DNA of 64,000 nucleotides from Streptomyces sp. P3 (GTDB lineage Bacteria > Actinomycetota > Actinomycetes > Streptomycetales > Streptomycetaceae): assembly GCF_003032475.1 (NCBI RefSeq), contig NZ_CP028369.1:5580001-5644000 (forward strand). Reading direction: 5' to 3'. Position 1 is the first letter of the stretch, and each line of letters opens with the position of its first letter. The position numbers were made by a program, and so were the translations under genes. This document shows positions 25,035-34,225 of this stretch, piece by piece. The notes beneath the pieces are model-generated. The model was not told where the DNA came from. It did no database searches and saw only the letters and a program-made list of their open reading frames with translations.

Positions 25035-28000
25035 TCAGGGGCGCTGGTCGCGGAACGATGTGAGGAGACCGCCTGTGCGGCGACCCTCCACGATGACCGA
25101 CACCCGCCCCGGGTCGAGCCCGTCGAAGCCGATGACCTTCGTCGTGTTCCGGACACGGACGGTGACGCAGTTGATGCCCCGCACCCGGGACAGGTCGAGG
25201 GGCGCCCGGCGCGGCCTGCGGTGCAGATTCAGGTGCAGCCGGGTAAGGCCAGGAAAGAGAGCGGCGAAGTCGGGCAACCATGCCGTGTCCGCCACCCCCT
25301 TGAGTCGCAGGGACGTGATCGAGGGCAGCCCGACCTCCGGGAGGGCGATGCGGTCGGCGAAGCTAAGGCTCAGCGCGGTCAGCAGCGGAACGGCCTGGAG
25401 CGCTGAGAGGTCCAGGCCGACCGGCACGTAGTCGAACACGAGTTCCCGGATGCCGCTGTCGGCGAGTGGTCTCAGGGACAGCGTGGACGTCGGATTGCGT
25501 ACGTGCAGGCGCCTCAGCCCGGTCAGACCGCCGAGGGCGGGAAGCTCCGATGTGCGGTGATCGGCCGTGCCGAGCGCGAGGGACACCGTGGAGGCCCGGT
25601 CGAGGACGGCGGAGAGCTCGTGGATCAGCGACGGCTGGGGGAGCGACAGGTTCGGCACCTCGGGGAGCTGGCGCAAACACGCCACCTGCTCCACGTTCGT
25701 CACCGGGATCTCGATGTCATCGCAGCGGCAGTCGGCCAGTATGGACTCGGTGAACTCGACCGTGTCGAACCGCGGCCACGCGTTGACGACCTCCTGGCGA
25801 ACACCGCGTTGGGGCGCGTCCTTGTACGCCCGCATCCGCTGCAGTGCGGCCGGCCCCCCGATCAGCCCGATCGTGCGCACGCTCGCGACGGCTTGCTCCT
25901 CCGTCATGTCGGCGGGCCCCGACAGCACGTCGAGGACCACTGCACCCGCCTGAGCCAGATTCTCCGCCTCCTCGCGGCTGGCCGGAGGGATGAGGAAGGC
26001 GGCGCGGCTGATCACCTCCGCCCTGATCGCCGGGTCGAGCGTCGTGGCGTTCTCCAGGCTCGCCGCGGCCAGGAGGTGATAGCGGCGCCGCTGGGAGGGA
26101 CGCTGGTCGCCGATGATCACCAGTTTGCGGAGCAGTTCGGCGCGCTCGCGTTCGCGGGCGTGACCGACGGCCATGCGGATGACGTCCTCCCACTGGTCGT
26201 CGCCAGCGTTCTTGGCGAGCAGATCCAGGTCGGAAGCCTCGACGGCCGCCTTTGCGCCAAGGTAATCCTGAAAGGTCCGGTGGATGAAGTCGACCGTGTC
26301 CGGCGTGGGTTCCCGTAACAGCCCGCTGCGCAGCAGCAGATGACGGAACACCTGGTGCGCGCCGTCCAGCGCGACGACGTGCGGCATGGAGGGCAGCCGT
26401 TCCCGGATGATGCGTACGGCCAGCGCCTGGGTGGCCTCGGAGCGCCCGTTGCGGATGAGCCAGTACGCGAGCCGCTGGAGGAGTTGGACCTGCTGTTCCT
26501 CGGTCAGCTGCAAGCCCTCCGGCGCGATGACCTCCCGCTCCTTGTCGCGGCGGACCAGGAGCATCCGCAGCGCGGCCGCGTACAGGTCCATGCGCCCCTC
26601 GGGCAGCTGCGAATGCCGATCGCGGTGCAAAGCGCAGATAACCGAGCACATCAGGGGATTGGTGGCGAGCTGGTACAGGTCGGGCTTGCGGCGCAGGGTG
26701 ACGTGCAGGGCGGCCCGATACTGCTCCACCTCGGTGCGCTCCTCGGCGTCTCCGAGAGTCGACAGGGCCGCATCGTGCCAGCGGTTGACGAACTTGTCGA
26801 TGTCGCGCTGGTTGAGGGGCAGCAGGTCGAACTCGACGAACCCGAGGTCCGCCGCCCAGCCGATCGGGACCGCGGAGGGACGCGTGGTCACGAGGAAGAA
26901 CGTGCGCGGGTAGATCTCGGTCAGTTCTGCGAGCCACCGCTTGGTCAGCAGCCTCTTCGACTCCGAGATCTCGTCGATGCCGTCGACGAGGACGATGCCG
27001 CGCCCGCTGTGCAGGACCCGGTCAGCCCAACCCTTCGGTTGCGCGCCCTCCAGCATGCTGCCGGCCATGGTGAGGAACTTGTGTGCGGTGGGGAGTGTGG
27101 ATTCCTGCGCCAGGCTGCGGAGCGGGAGAATGAACGGGACACGGCCGCGGAGAAAGCCGAGCTCGTCGTCGAAATCGTTCTGCGCGGCGCTGACGGCGAG
27201 CCACTGGGCCAGTGTCGTCTTGCCCGAACCGGCGGGGCCCCGCAGCACCACACGGTGCTTCCCGGTCAGGGCCCCTTCAACCCGGAGCCGGTGGGTGGCC
27301 GAGACACCCCCGTCGCGGCTCTGCGCCGAGAGTTCCAGGCTCAAATAGGCTGTGTCGAGCGGCCAGCGGGCCTGACCGGGAGTGCTGAGGTCGAGCCCGA
27401 AGATGGCGAGCTTGCCGTACTTGAGCCCGAGGTGTTCCAGGTAGCGCTGCTCGAAATCGGCGTCCTGGCTGCGCGGCGGGGGAAGCCGCGCCGTCAGCAC
27501 CTCCATGCGGCGCATGGTCTCGTCGATCATGCGGGTCTGCGTGATCAGCGTGGCCGGGATGAACGCCGAGCGCTGCGTGAAGAACTGAAGGATGTGCAGG
27601 CAGCAGACGTCGAGCAGGGAACGGTAGAGGTTCGTCGCGTCGGCGCTGATGTTCCGCGTCGAGTCGTCCGCCGCGGCCGAGAGCTTGCGCGCCAGCTCGA
27701 CGTGCCCGAGGTGGACCGCCTGGACGTCCTCCATCTCCAGGTCGCCGAGCGAGAGCAGGGTTTTGGTCAGCGCGTCGACCACGGCTATGCGGTCGCCGTC
27801 GTGCACCGCCGGCTCGTACGGGTTCGCGGCCAGGGTCCGGCTGATCAGTTTCTCGCTGATCTTGCGCACGTCTCGCTCGTCCAAGGTGCGCTTCTGGCCA
27901 CGCCAGCTGACCAGTTGGGAGACACGGATTGGCTTGCTGACGAGGTCGGCGCCACTCTCCTCCCGCACGAACAGCTTCGCCACGAGCGGCTTGATCAGTG

Positions 28001-28079
28001 TCGAGGCGACCCGCGCCGCCATCCCCAGAGCCGCAGGCTCCACCCTCGACCGCCTCTCGGTAAACCGTCGCGTCGACAT
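25035..28079 (-). CDS. NACHT-domain NTPase with C-terminal leucine-rich repeats (bacterial NLR-like)
   Basis: 1014 aa from ATG 28079; GTG 28112 and ATG 28022 are alternatives. The N-terminal ~190 residues are helical (VASTLIKPLVAKLF...), like the NACHT N-terminal helical domains of bacterial NLRs. The NACHT core has Walker A GPAGSGKTTLAQW and Walker B GIVLVDGIDEIS (~340-400), then VTTRPSAV (sensor Arg) and a winged-helix region ending FIHRTFQDYLGA. Helical repeats follow, and LRR-like repeats occupy ~800-1000 (LPALGGLTGLRRLHVRN; VGLPSITSLRLKGV). Several such bNACHT proteins protect against phage. It stands alone, between transposase and gene debris, as defence genes often do. Confidence 0.9.
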   Translation of the reverse strand: MSTRRFTERRSRVEPAALGMAARVASTLIKPLVAKLFVREESGADLVSKPIRVSQLVSWRGQKRTLDERDVRKISEKLISRTLAANPYEPAVHDGDRIAVVDALTKTLLSLGDLEMEDVQAVHLGHVELARKLSAAADDSTRNISADATNLYRSLLDVCCLHILQFFTQRSAFIPATLITQTRMIDETMRRMEVLTARLPPPRSQDADFEQRYLEHLGLKYGKLAIFGLDLSTPGQARWPLDTAYLSLELSAQSRDGGVSATHRLRVEGALTGKHRVVLRGPAGSGKTTLAQWLAVSAAQNDFDDELGFLRGRVPFILPLRSLAQESTLPTAHKFLTMAGSMLEGAQPKGWADRVLHSGRGIVLVDGIDEISESKRLLTKRWLAELTEIYPRTFFLVTTRPSAVPIGWAADLGFVEFDLLPLNQRDIDKFVNRWHDAALSTLGDAEERTEVEQYRAALHVTLRRKPDLYQLATNPLMCSVICALHRDRHSQLPEGRMDLYAAALRMLLVRRDKEREVIAPEGLQLTEEQQVQLLQRLAYWLIRNGRSEATQALAVRIIRERLPSMPHVVALDGAHQVFRHLLLRSGLLREPTPDTVDFIHRTFQDYLGAKAAVEASDLDLLAKNAGDDQWEDVIRMAVGHARERERAELLRKLVIIGDQRPSQRRRYHLLAAASLENATTLDPAIRAEVISRAAFLIPPASREEAENLAQAGAVVLDVLSGPADMTEEQAVASVRTIGLIGGPAALQRMRAYKDAPQRGVRQEVVNAWPRFDTVEFTESILADCRCDDIEIPVTNVEQVACLRQLPEVPNLSLPQPSLIHELSAVLDRASTVSLALGTADHRTSELPALGGLTGLRRLHVRNPTSTLSLRPLADSGIRELVFDYVPVGLDLSALQAVPLLTALSLSFADRIALPEVGLPSITSLRLKGVADTAWLPDFAALFPGLTRLHLNLHRRPRRAPLDLSRVRGINCVTVRVRNTTKVIGFDGLDPGRVSVIVEGRRTGGLLTSFRDQRP

Positions 28080-28112
28080 CAGGTTAGAGGCGCGGAGGCC
28101 CTTTATCGCCAC

Positions 28113-28608
28113 CGCGCCGGAATCTCCGCAGCTGCGGGTCCTGGCCGGCCGCGCCGAACGAGCCGAACCGGTCCGCGTCGTGAGGGAGTCAGGAGTTCTG
28201 GGATCATCCTTGTTTCGCGTCGCTGAGCATCATCCCCAGCCGGATCGGGAACGGCGGGGCGGACGGAGAACTGTCAGGTCGGTGTCTTCCTCGCCTATGC
28301 CGGTGCCCGCGGCCGCACGTTGATCGACCGCCGCTTGTATCTGCCCACGTCATGGACCGATGACCACGAAGACCGTTGCATTACTGGGCGCCTGCGTCCC
28401 TCGAGCTGCTCCTCCTTCTCCGCCAGGGCGCTCTCGACGTCGCTCGGCTCCCGTATGCGGACGCCGAATTGTCGCTGGGGGCCAGGGGGCGATCGCTCCC
28501 GGCCTGACATGTCGGCGGCGCGCACCCCCGTGGTGCGGTCGCGCGCCGCTCCAACGACGTGTACTAACGATCAAATCGGCACTGCGTGGAGTATGTCCTT
28601 GTGGACAT
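28113..28608. other. Intergenic, no gene recognised
   Basis: About 500 bp between the NACHT gene and a small membrane protein gene. A minus-strand ORF of 76 codons (28295-28525) has no RBS or family resemblance. It presumably includes the NACHT promoter. Confidence 0.5.
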
Positions 28609-28818
28609 CTACTCGTTGCGGCTGATGAGGGAGCGCAGCATGGGGACGCTGCTGCCGGTGGCGCCAAGGCCGGTGAGAGTGCACAGAGGCAGTGGGCTGT
28701 CTGCGAGGAAGGCGAGGCCGCCGGCGACGAGCCCGATCAGCACGCCAATGAGCAGCACGACAGCGGTGTGTAGCGGAAGGAACGGCCCGGGCGGACTCGG
28801 GTCGGAGGATGAACTCAC
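28609..28818 (-). CDS. Small two-TM membrane protein
   Basis: 69 aa from the second of two adjacent GTGs (28818), with AGGAG five bases upstream. Serine/proline-rich start, then TM1 (~[21 protein letters not shown]) and a second hydrophobic stretch ([18 protein letters not shown]). No family recognised; ends RSLISRNE. Confidence 0.5.
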   Translation of the reverse strand: MSSSSDPSPPGPFLPLHTAVVLLIGVLIGLVAGGLAFLADSPLPLCTLTGLGATGSSVPMLRSLISRNE

Positions 28819-28890
28819 CACAGCTCCTCTGGCTCGATAGTGCAGTGCGCCGCCGCACCGGTTCCCGGGCACGGCGGGGCGCTGTACTGG

Positions 28891-29349
28891 CTAGCGGGGG
28901 TTCTGCAAGTCCTGCAGGTCGGTGATGAACTGCCCCATGGACACCTCGATGTTGTGCATGCTCCAGGGGACTTCACCGAAGGCGCGCACGCCAAAGTAGT
29001 ACAGCCGTGCGACGGCGTAGCAGGCCTGGTTGGCATGCAATGCGCTGCAGGAGGCTTCCATGTCATTGCGGAACCACTGGTCACACGTCGCGCGGTCGGA
29101 CCAGTGGAATTTGTAGCAGCCGTCGTGGTGCTTGCAGGCGTGGTGGAAGTCGAAGTAGGAGCTGGAATCCTTGACGCCCGTACAGCCGTCGGTGTCCCAG
29201 TACTCGTCACCCTCGTTGAACGGCGTTGCGTTCACGCCGGGGGCGGTGGAGGCCGAGGCCGGGGACGCCTGGGCCGTGAGCAGGCCGAAGCCACACAGGA
29301 CGGCGGTGGCGAAGCCCGTCGCCCGGCGGCGGAAAGCGGTGCTGGACAT
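28891..29349 (-). CDS. Secreted prokaryotic phospholipase A2
   Basis: 152 aa. Signal peptide to ASPASA-S (~35). The mature domain has the PLA2 active site DFHHACKHHDGCY: His-Asp dyad with Cys on both sides, as in the Streptomyces violaceoruber enzyme family (PF09056). Further Cys residues in DGCTG, ATCDQW, ASCSAL and NQACYA could form disulphides. It releases fatty acid from the sn-2 position of phospholipids outside the cell and needs Ca2+. The ATG has AGAAGGG upstream. Monocistronic. Confidence 0.92.
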   Translation of the reverse strand: MSSTAFRRRATGFATAVLCGFGLLTAQASPASASTAPGVNATPFNEGDEYWDTDGCTGVKDSSSYFDFHHACKHHDGCYKFHWSDRATCDQWFRNDMEASCSALHANQACYAVARLYYFGVRAFGEVPWSMHNIEVSMGQFITDLQDLQNPR

Positions 29350-29553
29350 GGTGCCCTTCTCGTTGTCCGACAAAGACCAGCAGGCCCGCAGCGAGCCGCT
29401 GTTATTGGCAACGCTATCGACGACATGCCTCACCCGGTGTCGGACGAACGACCGACAGCATGACCCCGGCGAACGCCGCCACAATGATGTGGTGCAGAGC
29501 GCGCCGCGACCGTCCGGCCGGCGGGATGATCCGCATGCGGGGGAGGATCTTCG

Positions 29554-30687
29554 ATGGCCGACGTCGGTAGCGCGGTCACACACTTACGCGAGCTGGGCCG
29601 GCGCTATGACGGTGCCATGCGGATAGCCACCGGGCTTCCGACACTGACCGTAGCCACGCTGGCTGCGCGGACGGCGCCGTCCCCCCAGATGACCTGCACG
29701 CTGCTGGCAGTGACGACGACCTGGAGCCTTGTATACGTACGGGCCATGCGCCGCCAGCCGGGAGCCTGGGCCACGATGGCCGACGCCCTGGTGCTGGCGG
29801 CATTGGCCGCCAGCACCCCCTGGACGGTTCCGCAGCAGTGGCTGGAGCACGGCAGATCGTGGCTCTTGCCCTTTCTCGCGTTCGCATGTGTGGGCTACCA
29901 GTACTCGGCTGGCTGGCGCCTGGGCGCAATCGCGGCCACGCTGGTGCTGAGCGGCGCCATAGCGGGAACCGCCACCGCGCTGCCTGAACACGGATCACTC
30001 GACAGCCTGGTGACCGCAGGATGGTCGGTCATCGTCGCCGGTCTCGCCCGCATGCTGTGGACTCTGATGCAGCGCGGTGCGAAACTCGCCGACGACGCCG
30101 CAACAGACGCAGAGTCAGCTCGAGCGAAACAGGCGACCGAGACAGCAGTCCGGGCCGCCAAGCGCGAACACAACCGGACCCTCCACGACACTGCGGCTAC
30201 CACTCTTTTGTGGGTCGGTACCGGCTCGAACAAAATCCCTGCAGAGCTCTTGGCCGAGCAGGCCGGCAGGGACTTGGAGAAGCTGCTGTCATTCGAGGAC
30301 GCCGGAGCCGAGGACAGCGACCTCATCCCTCAACTGCAGCGCATCGTCGACCTGACGATGATCAAAGTCGACTTCAGTCACCCTCAGACTCTACGGCTGC
30401 CCCGGCGGATCGCTGTGGCGCTGACCGGTGCAACGAGCGAGGCACTCGCTAACGTCGCCAACCACGCTGGTGTCGATCACTGCCGAGTCACCGTGCAAGC
30501 CGAGGGAGACACTGTGCGCATCTCCATCACTGACCAGGGTCGCGGCTTCCACACCGAAGGCGTCCCACGTATCCGCCACGGCGTGAGGGAGTCCATTCAC
30601 CAGCGCATCAAAGAGGTCGGCGGCCTTGCCGAGATTTCCTCCCGGCCAGGCCGAGGAACCACCGTTTGTTTGGAGTGGCGACGATGA
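29554..30687 (+). CDS. Membrane sensor histidine kinase (NarL-partner type)
   Basis: 377 aa. Four or five TM segments (~35-165), a coiled linker, then a HisKA_3-like helix with EHNRTLHDTAATTLL (phospho-acceptor His followed by Asp). A HATPase_c domain follows, with SEALANVANHAG (N box) and ITDQGRGF (G1). RBS GGAGG. First gene of a three-gene operon; its ATGA overlap with the next gene indicates coupling. It phosphorylates the response regulator at 31781-32509, in response to an unknown membrane signal. Confidence 0.92.
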   Translation: MADVGSAVTHLRELGRRYDGAMRIATGLPTLTVATLAARTAPSPQMTCTLLAVTTTWSLVYVRAMRRQPGAWATMADALVLAALAASTPWTVPQQWLEHGRSWLLPFLAFACVGYQYSAGWRLGAIAATLVLSGAIAGTATALPEHGSLDSLVTAGWSVIVAGLARMLWTLMQRGAKLADDAATDAESARAKQATETAVRAAKREHNRTLHDTAATTLLWVGTGSNKIPAELLAEQAGRDLEKLLSFEDAGAEDSDLIPQLQRIVDLTMIKVDFSHPQTLRLPRRIAVALTGATSEALANVANHAGVDHCRVTVQAEGDTVRISITDQGRGFHTEGVPRIRHGVRESIHQRIKEVGGLAEISSRPGRGTTVCLEWRR

Positions 30688-31808
30688 AACCCTTCCACCG
30701 AGCCGACGACGATCCCACCACGGCGGAATTCCTGCGACACCTGCGTATCGCCGTGCTCGCCATCGCTACGACCGTCCTGTTCTCGATGAGCTGGCTGCGC
30801 AACACCGGCCTCTACCGGCCACTGTGGATGCAAGTTCTCGCATGGAGCATCCTCGTGACCGTCACGGCTACCGAGGGCGTACTCACATGGCGTCACACCA
30901 TCTGGGGCAGCGCCCGGTGGAGCGGAGTGGCTCTCGCCTTCACTGCGTCGATCCTGTCCTGCCTCTCCCTGCCCACCGGAGCACCGGGCACCGCCGCGGA
31001 CTGGGCGTTCGGCACCGTCGGATGGATCGGCGTGATACTTCTCCTGGACCGGCCGATGACCCAGCTGGCCGCCTTCCTCGCCGCCCACCAACTCATCACG
31101 TTCACCAACCTCCTTCTCAAGGGACCCGCCGATGAAGACAGCGTCCTGAACTTCGTCAGCGGCTCCATCGGCGCCATCGGATTCCCCCTGGCCTGCGGGA
31201 TGGCAGCCACCGCGCTACGGCAGACGGCACGCCGGGCAGAAGTCGCCCGGGCCCAGGCTGAGAACATCCGGCACGCCGAGCACGTCGCCGCACAGACTGC
31301 GCAGGAACTCAACAACAGCTATGCAGACCTCGCCCACACGGCCGCCCCGCTCCTCAGGGGCCTGGCCGACGGGAGCCTCGACGGCAACGACCTCAACGTC
31401 CAACGTGCCTGTTGGATCGAGGCAGCTCGAATGCGCCGGCTCTTCTCAGAGAACGACGACGTACCCAATCAACTCATCCACGACCTCAGGCAGTTCGTGG
31501 ACACGGCGGGTCGACGCAACGTCAAAGCCGAGATCGCCACCTACGGCCATCCCACCGACCCACCAGACGACATCCGTGAAGTGCTGAGCAGTAATTCCCT
31601 CCATGTCCTGGCGCAAAGCAGAAGCTGGGCCCAGATCACCGTTGTCTTCACACCGAACTTCATTTCCGTGCAAGCAGTGGGCGATTGCGGGGACATCGAC
31701 ATTCCGCCCTGCGCCCATACTGCGATCGAGACCGAGAACTTCCTGGACACAGACGACACCACCTTCAGTACGGAGGCTCAGTGGCAGACCAGCCCATCAC
31801 CGTTGTGA
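30684..31808 (+). CDS. Membrane protein with degenerate kinase-like layout, partner of the two-component pair
   Basis: 374 aa. Topology copies the neighbouring kinase: four or five TM segments (~25-160), a coiled helix (RQTARRAEVARAQAENIRHA), then ~180 soluble residues. The position of the H-box reads QELNNSYADLAHTAAPLLRG with no phospho-acceptor His, and no N or G box is visible in the C-terminus (TFVTFTP-type strands only). It may be a pseudokinase that regulates or heterodimerises with the active kinase. It overlaps the kinase by four bases and the regulator by 28. Confidence 0.75.
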   Translation: MKPFHRADDDPTTAEFLRHLRIAVLAIATTVLFSMSWLRNTGLYRPLWMQVLAWSILVTVTATEGVLTWRHTIWGSARWSGVALAFTASILSCLSLPTGAPGTAADWAFGTVGWIGVILLLDRPMTQLAAFLAAHQLITFTNLLLKGPADEDSVLNFVSGSIGAIGFPLACGMAATALRQTARRAEVARAQAENIRHAEHVAAQTAQELNNSYADLAHTAAPLLRGLADGSLDGNDLNVQRACWIEAARMRRLFSENDDVPNQLIHDLRQFVDTAGRRNVKAEIATYGHPTDPPDDIREVLSSNSLHVLAQSRSWAQITVVFTPNFISVQAVGDCGDIDIPPCAHTAIETENFLDTDDTTFSTEAQWQTSPSPL

Positions 31809-32509
31809 TCTGTGAAAACCACCATGTCGTGATCCGCGGAGTCCGCGACTTGTGCTCCCGCGCCGAACCCCCCATCCACGTCATCTCCGCCGGCAACCAA
31901 CTCACCCGTGTGTGGACCGGGGAAGGGGCGAAGGCCGACGTGGTCGTCTTCGACCTGGGTTTGCAGCAGGAAGACGTGCACGAGCTCTTCCACCTGCGCA
32001 AGCTGGTCGATCAAGGCCGCAACGTCGTGGTGTTCTCCGGAGAGGAGTCGGCCGAGGTGATCCTTGAATGCAGTCAACTCGGCATCAAGTCCTACGTCAC
32101 AAAGGCTGAGGGCGAGAACCACCTGATCGGCGCCATCCAGGCTGCAGCGAAAGGACATAAGTACACTGCCCCGAGGCACGCGGGTCTGATCGTGGCCGAC
32201 TCTGCATCTACCAAACCCAACCTGACCGCGCAGGAGATCAGGGTACTTCTTGCCTGGTGTACAGGTGGAATGACCAAGGCCATGGTTGCACGAAAACTGA
32301 ATCTGTCTCTCGGGTCAGTGAATGAGTACATCCAACGTGCTCGAGATCGCTATGACCAAGTCGGCCGCCCGGCCCGGGACAAAGTCGCCATGACTCAACG
32401 GCTGATCGAAGATGGCGAGATTCATCCTGGCCAAATCTTCTCATCCACCCCGCGTACCCGTCGTAAGCGCGCGGCCCGTGACATCAAGCGATACGGAGAC
32501 CCGCTTTAA
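31781..32509 (+). CDS. LuxR/NarL-type response regulator
   Basis: 242 aa from GTG 31781 with GGAGG six bases upstream, inside the end of the preceding gene. Receiver domain (~5-120): the acidic pocket is reduced, with phospho-acceptor candidate VVVFDLGLQ, VVFSGEE and IKSYVTKAEGE (conserved Lys). The helix-turn-helix (~150-205) contains LTAQEIRVLLAWCTGGMTKA and LNLSLGSVNEYIQRARDRY. A basic C-terminal tail (TPRTRRKRAARD) is unusual. DNA-binding output of the operon. Confidence 0.9.
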   Translation: MADQPITVVICENHHVVIRGVRDLCSRAEPPIHVISAGNQLTRVWTGEGAKADVVVFDLGLQQEDVHELFHLRKLVDQGRNVVVFSGEESAEVILECSQLGIKSYVTKAEGENHLIGAIQAAAKGHKYTAPRHAGLIVADSASTKPNLTAQEIRVLLAWCTGGMTKAMVARKLNLSLGSVNEYIQRARDRYDQVGRPARDKVAMTQRLIEDGEIHPGQIFSSTPRTRRKRAARDIKRYGDPL

Positions 32510-32642
32510 AAGACACGGTCTTGTGGCCAATCGACAGGGGGAGAAACCCAAAGCACCCGGTAGCACCGCCCTACCTAACTTCAACGACTGAGCCCCACAT
32601 GGACATGGTCCAAGCACGCCCTTCCCGGCGGTCGGACGCGGG

Positions 32643-32795
32643 TTATGGGCGGGCGCTGAGCTGGCGCACGTGCGGACCCCGCTGCTTCAGCACCGGCGCG
32701 GCGCACCACGGGCACAACGGTGTCCCGCCGTGCCCGTATTTGCGGGTTTTACGCTGGCAGACGGCACATGCTCGAATCGCATACGACCATCGCAT
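32643..32795 (-). CDS. Small zinc-ribbon-like protein
   Basis: 50 aa from ATG 32795; the reading frame stays open to 32903. Contains CAVCQRKTRKYGHGGTPLCPWC, two C-x2-C pairs 14 residues apart that would bind one zinc. No RBS worth noting. No family recognised. Bases 32510-32642 show nothing. Confidence 0.4.
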   Translation of the reverse strand: MRWSYAIRACAVCQRKTRKYGHGGTPLCPWCAAPVLKQRGPHVRQLSARP

Positions 32796-32886
32796 CAGTC
32801 GAGCTCGGCCGACGCCAGTCGTGCCGAGTGGCGGACCGTCGGCCGTGTTGTCGCCGCCGGCAGCAGTGGCGCCTTCGGCGACGGAG

Positions 32887-33348
32887 TCACCGGCGTAGTT
32901 CACGAGTCGCCTCCGTCACCCGGTCGAGCAGCGCCTTCAACTGGACGGCGTCGTCCGCGCCCAGGACGTCCGTGACCTTCCGCTCGATCTCGGTGATCAC
33001 GGTGTCGGCCGCCCGGAGGGCGTCGCGGCCCGCGTCGGTGAGGTGCAGTTCCTGGACGTGACGATGGCGTGGGTGGGCATGGCGCTCCACCTGGCCCTTG
33101 CTCTCGAGGCGGGCGACCAGGGACGCCACCGCCTGGGGCGTGACCGTCAGACGGCGGGCCAGCTCCGCTCCGGTCAGGCCGGGCTCGTCGTGGACAAGCA
33201 TCAACAACTGGTAGTGGGACACGGCCATCCCCAGGGAGCGCAACCTCTGCTCCTTGAGTGCCTGCACCGACACCTCTGCCCGTCGTAGCGCCCAGACGAC
33301 CCGCTCCAGCGCGTCGGCGGACACCGGTTCCTCCTCCATGGCTGCCAT
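32887..33348 (-). CDS. MarR-family transcriptional regulator
   Basis: 153 aa. Winged helix with LGMAVSHYQLLMLVHDEPGL, ELARRLTVTPQAVASLVARL (recognition helix) and the wing GQVERHAHPRHRHVQELHLT. Dimerisation helices lie at both ends. Start ATG 33348 (33339 possible). Divergent from the SDR gene with the inverted repeats 33361-33404 between them, so it most likely represses both promoters until a phenolic or related ligand binds. Confidence 0.92.
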   Translation of the reverse strand: MAAMEEEPVSADALERVVWALRRAEVSVQALKEQRLRSLGMAVSHYQLLMLVHDEPGLTGAELARRLTVTPQAVASLVARLESKGQVERHAHPRHRHVQELHLTDAGRDALRAADTVITEIERKVTDVLGADDAVQLKALLDRVTEATRELRR

Positions 33349-33360
33349 GGAGTGAGAGTA

Positions 33361-33404
33361 CACCGTTTCACTACTATCAAGCGTTTGACATCTAGCAAAC
33401 GGTG
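33361..33404. promoter_or_regulatory. Nested inverted repeats in the MarR/SDR intergenic region
   Basis: CGTTTG (33382-33387) pairs with CAAACG (33396-33401) across 8 bp. CACCGTTT (33361-33368) pairs with AAACGGTG (33397-33404) across 28 bp. The arm is thus shared, giving two half-site combinations, as at a two-dimer MarR operator. It covers most of the 71-bp gap between the divergent starts. Confidence 0.75.
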
Positions 33405-33419
33405 GTGAAAAGTGGACGC

Positions 33420-34214
33420 ATGTCCCGAACTCTCGCACTCGTCACGGGCGCCTCCTCCGGAATCGGCGCCGCCTACGCCCACCTCCTCGCGCCCGACCAT
33501 GACCTCGTCCTGGTGGCCCGGCGCGCCGACAGGCTCAACGACCTGGCCGACCGGCTCCGCGGGTTCGGTGCCGCGGTGGAGGTCCTGGCCGCCGATCTCT
33601 CCTCCCACGAGGGACTCGCCGCGGTGACCGGCCGCCTGGCCGCCGGCGACGTCCGGCTCCTGATCAGCAACGCCGGATTCGGCGGCTACGCCCCGCTCAC
33701 CGATGTCGCTCCGGACGAGATCGACCGACTGCTCACCCTCAACGCCGTCGCGCCGATCCAGTTGGCACGCGCCGCCCTGCCGGGCATGCTCGCCGCCGGA
33801 GAGGGCACAGTCGTCACCGTCGCATCACTCCTGGCATTCAGCGGGGGCCGGGACAACCCCCACATGCCGCGCCGCACTCTGTACGCGGCCGCCAAGGCCG
33901 CCACCGTCGCCTTCACCCGCACGCTGGCGGGCGAACTGGCGGACACCGGGGTACGCGCGCAGGTGGTGTGCCCCGGTCTCGTGGCCACGGACTGGAACGG
34001 TGGCTTCGGCCGCACCATCCCCTCCGCGATGTCCCCGGAGGACGTGGCCTCGGCCGGTCTGGCCGGCCTGCGCCTGGGCGAGACCGTCTGCGTCCCGGGA
34101 CTGGAGGACCAGGACGCCGCACTGAAGGCGCTGTCGAACGCGGAGAGCGCACTGATGGACGACGGCGCCCGACAGTCGCCCGCCACTCGATACCAGCAGC
34201 AGACACAGTTCTGA
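33420..34214 (+). CDS. Short-chain dehydrogenase/reductase
   Basis: 264 aa classical SDR. Cofactor site TGASSGIG (~8-15), NAG at ISNAGFGGY (~86), catalytic Ser in TVASLLAF and Tyr-x3-Lys as LYAAAKAA (~158-162). The ARR after strand beta2 suggests NADP(H). It converts a keto or hydroxy group of an unknown substrate. Lies 11 bp before the amidohydrolase gene, forming an operon under the MarR-type repressor. Confidence 0.9.
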   Translation: MSRTLALVTGASSGIGAAYAHLLAPDHDLVLVARRADRLNDLADRLRGFGAAVEVLAADLSSHEGLAAVTGRLAAGDVRLLISNAGFGGYAPLTDVAPDEIDRLLTLNAVAPIQLARAALPGMLAAGEGTVVTVASLLAFSGGRDNPHMPRRTLYAAAKAATVAFTRTLAGELADTGVRAQVVCPGLVATDWNGGFGRTIPSAMSPEDVASAGLAGLRLGETVCVPGLEDQDAALKALSNAESALMDDGARQSPATRYQQQTQF

Positions 34215-34225
34215 GGAGACACCGG

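Noticed and set aside
28295..28525. 76-codon minus-strand ORF as a small gene
   Set aside because: No RBS, no recognisable domain and Arg/Pro/Ser-rich composition.
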